From NCBI GenBank assembly GCA_900473745.1, contig UCMW01000008.1:1-64000 (forward strand): a DNA stretch of 64,000 nucleotides, given 5' to 3'. Positions within the stretch are counted from its first letter, which is position 1; the number at the start of each line of letters is the position of its first letter. Below, in pieces: positions 8,725 to 16,055 of the stretch. Made by a program: the position numbers and the translations under genes. The notes under the pieces were generated by a model, which searched no databases, was not told the origin of the DNA, and worked only from the letters and a program-made list of their open reading frames with translations. Source of the DNA: Hyphomicrobiales bacterium. GTDB taxonomy: Bacteria > Pseudomonadota > Alphaproteobacteria > Rhizobiales > Rhizobiaceae.

Positions 8725-9137
8725 GCGGCTGCCTTTCTGGATTTCATGGCTGTGAGGCGCTGACGAGCGCGGTCTACCGATTGGTGAAGCGGAAGGGTCA
8801 GAGCCATAGGCATAGCGTCCAGGATCGAAGCGAGATGGCGCTCCGTCAGGCTGGCGAGCTGGAATGAAGCCTGTTCGGTCTCGCAGAAGGTAATCCAGCA
8901 TTTCCGGGCGGGATCTCCTGCGAGATACAGCACCTCAGCGCCGAAGGTGGTGACAAGATCCGCGGAGACGTGTGGCGCCATCCGGCACGTGTGCTGCAGG
9001 TCGGCCATGGCCAGGATCACCAGTGCGTCATGCTCGGTCACGCGGTTGCCGTTCCTGCCGATCGCCTTCATGGCGCGGCTGATCGTCATTTCGGAGGTAT
9101 CAAGCTCGGTCGCCAAGTCGCGCTGATAAATCCTCAT
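8721..9137 (-). CDS. Island structural-operon protein, unknown, HTH-like N-terminus
   Basis: This 138-residue protein is translationally coupled on both sides: its ATG overlaps the gpE-like stop and its stop overlaps the capsid start, each by ATGA. A GGAGAG ribosome-binding site lies 6 bases before the start. The first 45 residues (DLATELDTSEMTISRAMKAIG) could form a helix-turn-helix, followed by a helical and beta-mixed body without recognised motifs. Position between tail chaperone and capsid suggests a role in morphogenesis or in controlling the structural operon. No family is recognised. Confidence 0.65.
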   Translation of the reverse strand: MRIYQRDLATELDTSEMTISRAMKAIGRNGNRVTEHDALVILAMADLQHTCRMAPHVSADLVTTFGAEVLYLAGDPARKCWITFCETEQASFQLASLTERHLASILDAMPMALTLPLHQSVDRARQRLTAMKSRKAAA

Positions 9138-9214
9138 CGGCCGCTCTCCAGGTCGCGGATCGTGATCACCTCGGGCCACCAGATTTCGGCCAATTCGTTG
9201 AAATCCATTTCCAT
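9134..9214 (-). CDS. GpE-like tail peptide (tail chaperone -1-frame extension)
   Basis: This 26-residue reading frame sits where phages carry GpE/gpGT-type extensions of the tail assembly chaperone. It contains the EIWWPEVITI core, reminiscent of the W-P motif of GpE-type peptides. It has its own ATG with an AGAGG site 8 bases upstream, and its stop overlaps the next start (ATGA). Its frame is -1 relative to the chaperone gene, and that frame is open back into the chaperone's last codons, so it could also be made as a frameshift fusion. It is too short for automatic gene finders. Confidence 0.6.
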   Translation of the reverse strand: MEMDFNELAEIWWPEVITIRDLESGR

Positions 9215-9249
9215 CAGCTCGCCTCTTGAAAAGCCCAGGGTTGCCGCTG

Positions 9250-9606
9250 TCAGAGCTGCGAGTTGGGGCCATTGCCGGAAATCAGCTCGGCTGCCTCCGA
9301 CACAAGCATGAAATCGTCCCCGTCCAATTCGGCCAGGACTTCGGCGGGAGCGTCGGAAATCAGGGTGAGCAAGCCGAGGTCTTCGTCGTCGCCCAGGCGC
9401 TGCAGTTGAGTGAAGTCTTTGCCCTTGAGGCGGCGCAGATTGATCGCCTCATACGTCTTGCCGTCGAACTGGACCGGCACGGTGAGCGGCACACTCTTCG
9501 AGCCAGCAAAGCCGGCGGGCGTGATCTGTGTCGCCAGGGCCTTCTCCTTACGAGCCTCAAAAGCCTGAATTTCTGCTGCCGTGGCGGCTTTCACGATCGT
9601 ATCCAT
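9250..9606 (-). CDS. Phage tail assembly chaperone (gp41-like)
   Basis: This 118-residue protein resembles Mu gp41-type tail assembly proteins (family commonly called phage_TAC_7). It has a beta-rich middle with KTYEAINLRRLKGKDF and an acidic helical end (DDFMLVSEAAELI). Such chaperones coat the tape measure protein while the tail tube grows. It is the first gene of the minus-strand structural unit and diverges from the tape measure gene across a 100-base promoter region, an unusual split because the two are normally adjacent and co-transcribed. A possible slippery stretch (C CCC AAC, 9268-9262) lies just before its stop. Confidence 0.72.
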   Translation of the reverse strand: MDTIVKAATAAEIQAFEARKEKALATQITPAGFAGSKSVPLTVPVQFDGKTYEAINLRRLKGKDFTQLQRLGDDEDLGLLTLISDAPAEVLAELDGDDFMLVSEAAELISGNGPNSQL

Positions 9607-9705
9607 TCATTCACTCCGTTGATGCGTCAGAGCGATAGATAACAAATTGTGATGCATTGAGATAGAGTCCCTCAATCGGATCATGATTTCAAATGGAGAA
9701 TGCCT
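9607..9705. promoter_or_regulatory. Divergent promoter region, tail chaperone / tape measure
   Basis: This AT-richer 99-base gap separates two head-to-head phage genes, so promoters for both directions must lie here or overlap the coding ends. No operator palindrome was recognised. GGAG at 9695-9698 is the ribosome-binding site of the tape measure gene. Confidence 0.45.
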
Positions 9706-11997
9706 ATGGGGAACATCAAACAGGCCGCGCTTCGGCTGTCGCTCATCGACAACGTTTCGGCTCCGGCCAAGATGGTCGCGGCCACGTTGAAGGGATTGAA
9801 CGCGGCGGTCACGTCATTCAACAACAACCGACTGGCTGCCAATGCGGCCTTTATGGATTCAGCGACAACGGCTGCAGCATTTGCCGCCGGTCTCTTCGTG
9901 CCGATCCGGGCAGCGTCCCGCCTCGAAGACGCAATGGCAGACGTCGCAAAGGTCGCTAATCTCTCCGACCAGGCGCTTGCCTCCCTCCGGTCAAGGCTCA
10001 TCCAGATTTCCCGCGAAACGCCTCTCAGCGCTGACGAGCTGGCGAACCTCACGGCGGAGCTTGCGGCGGCTGGTGTTGCTTCTGAGGACCTTGAGAAAAT
10101 GACCCTGCTCGCTGCCAAGGCGGCAACGGCTTGGGGTATCAGCGGGCCGGAAGCCGCGACGAACCTTGCAAAGATCAAAACCGCGCTCGGTCTCAGCACT
10201 GCAGAATCCGAACGCTTCGCAGATCAGGTCAACGCGCTGTCCGATGCGACGGCCTCCACGGCTCCGGATCTGCTCGATTTCAGCCGGCGCGTCGGCTCGC
10301 TCGGCAAGCAATACGGTTTCAGCACGGAAGAAGTGCTGGCCTTTGGTTCTGCCATGATCTCTTCCGGCGCCACATCAGAGACGGCGGCAACAGGGTTTCA
10401 GGCGGTCGGTCGGGCGCTGGTCAAAGGCAAGGCCGCGACCAAGGGCCAGGAAGAGGCGTTGGGGCGTCTGGGGCTCACTGCGACCGGTGTGGCCAAGGGA
10501 ATGGCAACCGACGCACTCGGCACGGTGCAGGACGTATTCCAGCGGATCCGCGAACTGCCTCAAGAGGAGCGAGCATCGATCGCCAACCTGCTTTTCGGTG
10601 ACGAGGCGCGTACGGCACTCGCCTTGATCGAAAACACAGACACCCTCGCGAAATCGCTCAGGGTGCTTGCCAACGAGGGCCACGTTGCGGGCTCGGTCCT
10701 GCGAGAGTTTGAAAAGCGGGTCTCCACCACGTCGGGCAAGGCTCGCCAACTCCGCAACCGCATCATGGCGGCGGGTATCGCTTTCGGCAATGCGCTCCTC
10801 CCATCGGTCCAGGACGGGTCCGACGCGCTCGGCGGGTATGCTGACAGGGTGAGCGGACTGATCGAACGCAATCCGGAACTCGTGAAGCGGCTGACGCTCA
10901 CGACGGCGGGCATGTTCGGATTGCGCCTTGCCGCGACCGGTGCCCGGGCTGCCATTTACGGAATTCTCCGCCCGACGAACTTGCTGGTCGCCGGTCTGGG
11001 ATATCTGGCTTTCACGAATTTCGATTCCCTCCAGGCGGCTCTCAAGGATATTGTCGGCCTCGGCAAGGATCTAGCAGGAACCGCCTTCGCTAAAAGCTTC
11101 CTCGAGGGGGCCGGCAAGTCGCTCGAGGCAATGGGGCGGGGTGCGCAACAGTTGGTTGGTGCACTCCGCGAACTCACGGCGGAAGGCTCGGGTCTGCGTT
11201 CTTGGCTCGATAGCGTGGACGGTGCCGGAACCGGTGTGGCGCTCGGTGCTGTCGCGGTCGGCCTCGGTGCCGTGCTGGCCTCCGCTGCGCTCCTCCGGCC
11301 GATCATCCGGCCTCTTGCTGCACTGGTCCGTCTAGTCGGCAAGCTGGCGAGCTTTGGGGCCGGCCTCAAGGGCACGGCCCAGGGCGTCCAGGCTGTCGCA
11401 ACAGCCGGCGCCGCTGCTGGCGCTGGAAAGGCCGCTGGCGCCGCTGCAGGAACGGTTGCCGGCGCGGGTGAAGGGCGGAAGGGCGGCGGTCTCATGAAGT
11501 GGCTTGGCCGGGGCCTGTCCGCGTGGTCGGCCTTTGAATTGGTCAACGCTATCCCCGGCGATCCGAAAGAGCTGCAGAAGTTCATGGCAGCGAACAAGGC
11601 GCGATCCGAAAGCTGGAACCGCTGGCTTGAGGAGAACATGGGTACGCCTCGAAGCTTGGTTGGTGTCCCCGATCGGGCGGCGGCTCCACCCTCGGTCTAT
11701 GCCCAGCTCGCGACCGACAATGCTCGCAATGCTCGTGCCGCTGGGATGCGCGGCACAACGGACGTGATGCCCGGAAAGACGGCGGACGATCTGGCTTTGA
11801 ACGTCCAGGCGCCGGTTGATGCCCCAATCAACATCCAGCTCAACGGGGTGATGCTGCCTGAGGTGTTGGAAACCGTGCGGGCGACGGCCCGGGAGGTAGT
11901 AGCGCGGACTATGTCAGAGATGCAGTCGGCGCTGTCTCAACAGCTCAGCCGGTCTTCACAAACGACATTCGGCGGGGTGAAGCCTTACGGCGACTGA
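9706..11997 (+). CDS. Phage tail tape measure protein
   Basis: This 763-residue protein matches TP901-type tape measure proteins: a helical N-terminal region with repeated Ala-rich heptads, a conserved block around FGDEARTALALIENTDTL (about residues 295-312), hydrophobic stretches near 390-440 and 510-540, and an Ala/Gly-rich region near 565-600. Such proteins set tail length and pass into the host envelope during injection. GGAG at 9695-9698 favours the ATG at 9706 over that at 9700. It is the only structural gene on the plus strand of the island and stands alone. Length is moderate, which would imply a tail of ordinary siphophage or myophage size. Confidence 0.88.
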   Translation: MGNIKQAALRLSLIDNVSAPAKMVAATLKGLNAAVTSFNNNRLAANAAFMDSATTAAAFAAGLFVPIRAASRLEDAMADVAKVANLSDQALASLRSRLIQISRETPLSADELANLTAELAAAGVASEDLEKMTLLAAKAATAWGISGPEAATNLAKIKTALGLSTAESERFADQVNALSDATASTAPDLLDFSRRVGSLGKQYGFSTEEVLAFGSAMISSGATSETAATGFQAVGRALVKGKAATKGQEEALGRLGLTATGVAKGMATDALGTVQDVFQRIRELPQEERASIANLLFGDEARTALALIENTDTLAKSLRVLANEGHVAGSVLREFEKRVSTTSGKARQLRNRIMAAGIAFGNALLPSVQDGSDALGGYADRVSGLIERNPELVKRLTLTTAGMFGLRLAATGARAAIYGILRPTNLLVAGLGYLAFTNFDSLQAALKDIVGLGKDLAGTAFAKSFLEGAGKSLEAMGRGAQQLVGALRELTAEGSGLRSWLDSVDGAGTGVALGAVAVGLGAVLASAALLRPIIRPLAALVRLVGKLASFGAGLKGTAQGVQAVATAGAAAGAGKAAGAAAGTVAGAGEGRKGGGLMKWLGRGLSAWSAFELVNAIPGDPKELQKFMAANKARSESWNRWLEENMGTPRSLVGVPDRAAAPPSVYAQLATDNARNARAAGMRGTTDVMPGKTADDLALNVQAPVDAPINIQLNGVMLPEVLETVRATAREVVARTMSEMQSALSQQLSRSSQTTFGGVKPYGD

Positions 11998-12057
11998 AAA
12001 GCCCAATGTTTTCAGTCGGCCGTTCGCCAGGTCGAGGGGGCTTCTGCCCCCTCCAGG

Positions 12058-12510
12058 TCATGCAGAGCGAGCTTGACGTCGCTGAATCTTACGAGCTGCT
12101 CGTTCACGACTCGCATCGATCTGTTGCTCGTACTGCTTCCGAAGGTTCGGATCTTTCGTCAAAACTGTCGGTAAAGCGCTAAGCTCTGCCAAGATGATCC
12201 CCACGATCTCCTCAATAGCCCCCTCTGCTTCCTCTACCGGGATCAACTTTCGTTCCCGGGCTGCATTCGCCAGCCGTACTGCTCGCAGCCGCTCCGCGTC
12301 CAGTTCCGCTGATGCCGGCGTCTGCTTCTCCTGTAGCGATCGGACATAGTTCCGCGCCGACGGCTGCAACCGGTATCGGCCTCGCTCATTGCCGGGGATC
12401 ACAATCCCCGACTGCGCCAAGTTCCGCACCTGCCGATCGGTCAGGTCAAGGATCTTTCCAAGGTCACGCGCTGACAGTTCGAGTGCATCAATTTCGTTGC
12501 TTTTGCTCAT
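12058..12510 (-). CDS. Terminase small subunit (Nu1-like)
   Basis: This 150-residue protein has an N-terminal winged-helix-like DNA-binding segment (residues 12-45, ending in YRLQPSARNYV) and a long charged helical C-terminus, as in Nu1/terminase small subunits that recognise the packaging site. The ATG at 12510 has GAAGG 8 bases upstream. It is the last gene of the AlpA-led operon and is convergent with the tape measure gene. No large terminase is present on the island, so if packaging occurs the motor would have to come from another phage. Redirecting packaging through a private small terminase is a known satellite strategy. Confidence 0.78.
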   Translation of the reverse strand: MSKSNEIDALELSARDLGKILDLTDRQVRNLAQSGIVIPGNERGRYRLQPSARNYVRSLQEKQTPASAELDAERLRAVRLANAARERKLIPVEEAEGAIEEIVGIILAELSALPTVLTKDPNLRKQYEQQIDASRERAARKIQRRQARSA

Positions 12511-12521
12511 CTTTTTTGCCT

Positions 12522-12806
12522 TCAAAACGGAAACGGAAATGGGTTTAAATTTGCTCGAAATCGCTCAAAGCCTGCGCTGCTTCCTGCCCGCGGTAGGGGT
12601 GGGGTGGGGTCCGAAGAACCTAGAGCCCCGGGGGCCTCCCTCTCGACTGGAGCGCCGCGTGGCTGTCCGGTGATGGGATCGACCGCGATACCGGGCTCGA
12701 CGCTGTGCAGCTCCACGACCGTCTGAAGGCGGGCGCGTAAGCGGGCCACGTTGGATTGGTGGCTGCCCTCCGCCCGCGTCGCGGGCTCTCTCGTGTCTGC
12801 ACTCAT
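12522..12806 (-). CDS. Small island protein, unknown (operon member)
   Basis: This 94-residue protein is polar, with a proline-rich C-terminal half and no recognised domain. Its ATG overlaps the upstream stop by 4 bases (ATGA), and its stop lies 11 bases before the terminase small subunit start. That coupling is the main reason to accept it. The N-terminal half contains a short charged helix. A protein of this size and position could be a packaging or regulatory accessory, but nothing specific is visible. Confidence 0.55.
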   Translation of the reverse strand: MSADTREPATRAEGSHQSNVARLRARLQTVVELHSVEPGIAVDPITGQPRGAPVEREAPGALGSSDPTPPLPRAGSSAGFERFRANLNPFPFPF

Positions 12807-13087
12807 TGCAGGCGCTCTCCGTTCCGTGTGGCAAGGCGCGGTCCTTGGCCATCGCTGTCGACAAGCGCCCTCAGTTGCGTCTGCAAAGCCTCAGCGGCTT
12901 CTGTGGCTTGCTGCTCAGTATCGAAGAGCGCCCCGATCTCTGCCGAATGACCATGATCGATGGTGACAGCCCAGCGCCGACGGGGCTCCGTCTCAACCTT
13001 GGCGACGTGGTCGCCTAGCTGGACCAGGACGCCGATTTGCTGGATCTCGACAGCGCGTATGGTGATGGATGTGTTCGCGGTGGTCAT
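12803..13087 (-). CDS. Small island protein, unknown (operon member)
   Basis: This 94-residue protein has a mixed beta/alpha pattern without a recognised motif. The start at 13087 is supported by GAAAGGAAATAGC upstream and by a 4-base overlap with the preceding stop. The longer upstream extension of this frame reads as low-complexity, Arg/Pro-rich sequence and was rejected. It sits third from the end of the AlpA-led operon, coupled on both sides. Function unknown. Confidence 0.6.
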   Translation of the reverse strand: MTTANTSITIRAVEIQQIGVLVQLGDHVAKVETEPRRRWAVTIDHGHSAEIGALFDTEQQATEAAEALQTQLRALVDSDGQGPRLATRNGERLQ

Positions 13088-13377
13088 GCTATTTCCTTTC
13101 GGCGCTTGTAGATGTTGCGTGTAGGCAAATGGTGGATGGATGCGCCCGGGTGACCCAGGGCGGCGTCCAGGAACTCGATGCGCTCTCGGATGGCAGCCAT
13201 GAAGCCATCGGCGCGGGCATACGCCTCGGGGCGTGGTAAGCCGGCCTGCAGCCCCTCCCACACGATCTGGTTATCAAGAAGGGTCAGAAGCCTCTGGCGC
13301 TGATCGTCCGGCTTGCGGTGGATCTTGAGAGCGTCAACGCGGAGTCTGCGACCAGGAACGTCTAGGGCCACGATCAT
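13084..13377 (-). CDS. Small basic island protein, unknown (operon member)
   Basis: This 97-residue basic protein opens with a beta-hairpin-like stretch (MIVALDVPGRRLRVDAL) and continues as two helices, ending in an Arg/Lys-rich tail. Start and stop both overlap neighbours by 4 bases. A nucleic-acid-binding role is conceivable from the charge but is not shown by any motif. Confidence 0.6.
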   Translation of the reverse strand: MIVALDVPGRRLRVDALKIHRKPDDQRQRLLTLLDNQIVWEGLQAGLPRPEAYARADGFMAAIRERIEFLDAALGHPGASIHHLPTRNIYKRRKEIA

Positions 13378-14243
13378 GATGCAGCCCTCGCGATTGCACA
13401 GGGCCCTGCCCTTCGTGGAACCCGCTGGGGACTTGTCCCCAAACCCCGGCTCTCAGCCTTCGGCTTCGGCTGGATTTTTGTGTCGGCTGTCGGGGATCCT
13501 TCCGGGCCTTGTGCATTGATCGATGATCTGGCCTCTCCGGCTGAGACAAGTCCGTCGCGAATACTGTTCTCTGTAAGAGTATTGGCGACAACCTGTCTCA
13601 TGTGGTTCTGGCGATACCAAGTGGCCCGACTGACGCCGGCCTCCTCCCAGGGTTTCGTGGCTCGCTTCGAACCTGCCAGATATTCATCACGCGTCTTGTT
13701 GGACTCCCGCCTTGAGCGTTGGCGATCTCGATCACGCTGCCGTTTCCGCTCCGCCGCAAGCCGCTTCCGTTCGTCGGCTGATACGTCACAGGCTCCGATG
13801 GTCCGAAGCCCCAGGGTGCCGCGCTCTGCCAGACTGACGGCCATATGACGGGCGACATCGTCGGCGGAGAGAAACAGGGGTTTCTTGGCTGTCGGCTGGG
13901 TACGGGAGAACACGCGGCGGGCGGTGACCATTTCGCGAGATTGGGCCTCTAGCCAAGGCATGAACCTACCCGCAAAACCAAGGGGCTCCATCCCAGAACC
14001 GGCGGCAGCGACAAGATAGCCAGCGACCAATTCCATGTCGTCCGTGTCGCGAACATCCGGCACGATGCTGCCGTGCCGGGCCTTGATCACGGCCTCGATT
14101 TCGAAAGCGCGGAGGAAAAACCGGCTCCGGCTTTTTGTGGAGGGCGTCCGCTCCGCTGCCGCGATCGTCTCGCGGAGGATGGCGCGGCCGATTTTGAGGC
14201 GCCCTGTAGCCCGCGCCCTGGCCTTCATCGCGGCGACACTCAT
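13374..14243 (-). CDS. Basic DNA-binding-like island protein (replication-module type)
   Basis: This 289-residue protein is of a type often found in rhizobial prophages and islands next to the AlpA regulator. The centre (about residues 155-215) is very basic (ERKRLAAERKRQRDRDRQ) and leads into a KPWEEAGVSRATWYRQ segment that looks like a recognition helix; the N-terminal 140 residues are helical. No primase or helicase motif is seen. It overlaps the regulator stop and the next start by 4 bases each. A role in replication or control of the island is inference from position and charge. Confidence 0.65.
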   Translation of the reverse strand: MSVAAMKARARATGRLKIGRAILRETIAAAERTPSTKSRSRFFLRAFEIEAVIKARHGSIVPDVRDTDDMELVAGYLVAAAGSGMEPLGFAGRFMPWLEAQSREMVTARRVFSRTQPTAKKPLFLSADDVARHMAVSLAERGTLGLRTIGACDVSADERKRLAAERKRQRDRDRQRSRRESNKTRDEYLAGSKRATKPWEEAGVSRATWYRQNHMRQVVANTLTENSIRDGLVSAGEARSSINAQGPEGSPTADTKIQPKPKAESRGLGTSPQRVPRRAGPCAIARAAS

Positions 14244-14449
14244 TCGGTGCCCCCTCGCTCTGCGCCCGCATCGCGCATTGCGATCCTAGCGGCTAACCAT
14301 TGATCAATTTCGGACACGAGCCAGCGATGAGAACCCCGACCGAGTTTGATCGGTCTTGGGAAGCTCTCATTGTGCACAAGGTTTTCGATGCTGCGGGGCG
14401 ACACGCCAATTCTGGCCGCCACCTCTTTCCGGCGAAGCATTTCAGGCAC
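14240..14449 (-). CDS. AlpA-type helix-turn-helix regulator / excisionase-like
   Basis: This 69-residue winged-helix protein shows the AlpA/MerR-like pattern LRRKEVAARIGVSPRSIENLVHNE followed by FPRPIKLGRGSHRWLVSEIDQWL. AlpA relatives activate integrase genes or act as recombination directionality factors in islands and satellites. A GTG start at 14449 is favoured because GTGGAG lies 7 bases upstream; an ATG at 14539 would add a proline-rich leader not usual for the family. It is the first gene of a six-gene operon that runs to the terminase small subunit and is the likely switch of the element. Confidence 0.8.
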   Translation of the reverse strand: MPEMLRRKEVAARIGVSPRSIENLVHNESFPRPIKLGRGSHRWLVSEIDQWLAARIAMRDAGAERGGTE

Positions 14450-14700
14450 GGCAACACTCCACGATACGCTAGCCCCAGGCGGGGGTTTACGTTCAAGATT
14501 GGGTCTCAGAGGAGTGCCATGCTTGGCGGGTTTGAGCACTGAAGCTCACCTGCAGGCTGACCTAAGCAGGGTGCGAAATCAACGAAAAACTAGCAGGAAC
14601 ATGTGAAGAGGCGACAGAAAGTCTGGTGAGTTCGGCGCAACATCGGTGCAACACGGTATGTCGGGAGGGGCGATTCCCCTTATTTTCTAGGCGTTCTGAA
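14450..14700 (-). promoter_or_regulatory. Promoter region of the AlpA-led operon, next to attR
   Basis: This is 251 bases without a credible gene between the regulator and attR. It must carry the promoter of the island's leftward operon. No clear operator palindrome was identified by eye. Confidence 0.4.
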
Positions 14701-14805
14701 TTAACCCCTTGTCCAGTCGATCATCGGGGCCACGGCAAACACCGGCCGCCCATAGGGCTTGGGACCGGGTATGTCGCGGGTGAGGAAGTCGGGTTCTGTC
14801 GTCAT
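14701..14805 (-). pseudogene. dusA: Displaced original 5' end of dusA (34-codon remnant)
   Basis: Reading leftward from an ATG at 14805, this frame encodes 34 residues ending in PVFAVAPMIDWTRG and then a TAA supplied by the island. The last conserved part is the same as residues 18-28 of the functional dusA at 2507-3523, while the first 22 residues (beginning MTTEPDFLTRD) differ from the island-supplied start. This is the host's own dusA beginning, cut off by the insertion 11.3 kb away. It may still be transcribed from the native dusA promoter upstream. Confidence 0.85.
14711..14743 (-). other. attR: attR (right attachment site)
   Basis: The core GTCCAGTCGATCAT matches attL exactly, and the adjacent 19 bases match with three differences. 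It lies inside the dusA 5' remnant, as expected if recombination occurred within the coding sequence for MIDWT. Confidence 0.85.
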
Positions 14806-14881
14806 GGCCGCGCAGATAGCATGCTTTGCCGGAAAATGACACCGTGCTCCGCCGCGGCTCAGACCTGCACGAAAAGACGCC

Positions 14882-15970
14882 TCATTCGCCGGCCTGGAAC
14901 TGCAGCGGCCATTCGGAGGGTTCGCTCTGTACGCCGTCGCAATTGACCTTCTCGCGATACTCCATCAGCTGGAACTCGAAGGTTTCACCCGGCGCATCCA
15001 TGAGCCGGAAGACCTGATAGGTGCCGCAATCCCCCTCGCCGCGCCCGAGTGAGGTCGAGAGAAAGACCCCGCGTTCGGCAAAGACCTCCGGGTTCATCAT
15101 CTGGGCATTGTTCTCGCCCTCGAGCGCCGGCGGGTTGGGCAGGCTCAGCATGGCAGCCCAGTCGGCGGGCGGATTTTGTGTGATCGCGAATATGCTCGTG
15201 CCTTGATAGGCGCCGAGGAAACACGGGACCTCCCAGAGAATGAAATTGTCATTCACCGCATAGCGCTGGCCGGGATAGGCGAGCGTATCCGGCTCGCTGC
15301 ACTGATCCGGCGCATAGGTGGCGATCTCATTGCGAACAGCCGGCGGCACCTCGCTCGTGGCGGTCAGCAAAACAGGCGGGGCGAGCGGCAGCCCGACAGG
15401 ACCGGTATAGGGCGAAGATGCACCCGCAGCGGCGCCCTCGTCAGAGACAGCCTCCGGCGCAGCTTGAGCCGTCTCGGGCGCCGGGGAGCCCGGACAGCCG
15501 ATGACGCCCTTGGCACCCGCGACGAAAGGCGGAAGATCTTCGCGGACAACGGTGACCGTCGCCTTGCTGACAGTCTGCAGCGACCCGGTGACGACCGCCT
15601 CCTCAATCCGCACAAGGACATGGGTGGCATGGTCGGCACTGGAATACAGCCGATATCCCAACCGTTCCTGCGGCGGATCGAAATCACCCCGCGCGCTTTC
15701 GCCGAGTGCGATCCTCTCCCTGCCGATCTCGATGACCGCCTGCAGCTCCAAACCGTCCTTGTCGTAGGGCATGTAGATCAGATAGGCATACTTATCCGCC
15801 TCAGGATCCTTGTTGCTCTGCCAAAAGGCGAGATGGCAGGTGCTGAGGCCGCCCTCAATTTCATGTTTGCCAAACAGCTTCAGATCGATCGCCGGCTCTT
15901 GTGCGGCAGCAAGATGCGATACACCGAGGCCCAAGGCCAAGGCGAGAAATGGCAATTTCACAGACGGCAT
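14882..15970 (-). CDS. DUF1176 domain-containing exported protein
   Basis: This 362-residue protein begins with a cleavable signal peptide (residues 1-23, ending VSHLAAAQ), so it is periplasmic or secreted. The mature part matches the DUF1176 family of proteobacterial envelope proteins, whose function is not known. Conserved cysteines occur in the N-terminal (STCHLAF), middle (VIGCPG; DQCSE; VPCFLG) and C-terminal (GDCGTY; VNCDG) parts and could form disulfides. A Pro/Ala-rich linker around residues 165-190 separates two lobes. It lies just beyond the island and forms a single-gene unit. Confidence 0.85.
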   Translation of the reverse strand: MPSVKLPFLALALGLGVSHLAAAQEPAIDLKLFGKHEIEGGLSTCHLAFWQSNKDPEADKYAYLIYMPYDKDGLELQAVIEIGRERIALGESARGDFDPPQERLGYRLYSSADHATHVLVRIEEAVVTGSLQTVSKATVTVVREDLPPFVAGAKGVIGCPGSPAPETAQAAPEAVSDEGAAAGASSPYTGPVGLPLAPPVLLTATSEVPPAVRNEIATYAPDQCSEPDTLAYPGQRYAVNDNFILWEVPCFLGAYQGTSIFAITQNPPADWAAMLSLPNPPALEGENNAQMMNPEVFAERGVFLSTSLGRGEGDCGTYQVFRLMDAPGETFEFQLMEYREKVNCDGVQSEPSEWPLQFQAGE

Positions 15971-16055
15971 GATTCCCCCGGACTACGATGCACCCGAAAA
16001 TCAAGGTATCCTCAGATATGCGGGGCGACAAGCCTCAGGCCCGCGACTTCAGACG

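Larger units (their letters stand above)
3441..14724. mobile_element. dusA-integrated phage satellite-like island
   Basis: This 11.3-kb element is bounded by an identical 14-bp core at 3441-3454 and 14711-14724. Gene content in order: tyrosine integrase, two small membrane proteins, a hypothetical protein, head-tail connector, protease-capsid fusion, hypothetical protein, gpE-like peptide, tail assembly chaperone, tape measure protein (opposite strand), terminase small subunit, three small proteins, a basic DNA-binding-like protein, and an AlpA-type regulator. I find no large terminase, portal, baseplate, fibre, holin or lysin. Intact frames with repeated 4-nt overlaps argue against decay. 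The dusA 5' end is a known target of a family of tyrosine integrases. Classification as a satellite is inference from gene content and size. Confidence 0.85.

Noticed and set aside
14606..14700. Insertion-sequence end near attR
   Set aside because: No terminal inverted repeat or transposase fragment could be seen; the stretch is explained as the operon promoter region.
3441..14724. Reading the island as a complete prophage or a gene transfer agent
   Set aside because: Large terminase, portal, baseplate, fibre and lysis genes are absent, and gene order does not match the rhodobacterial GTA cluster.
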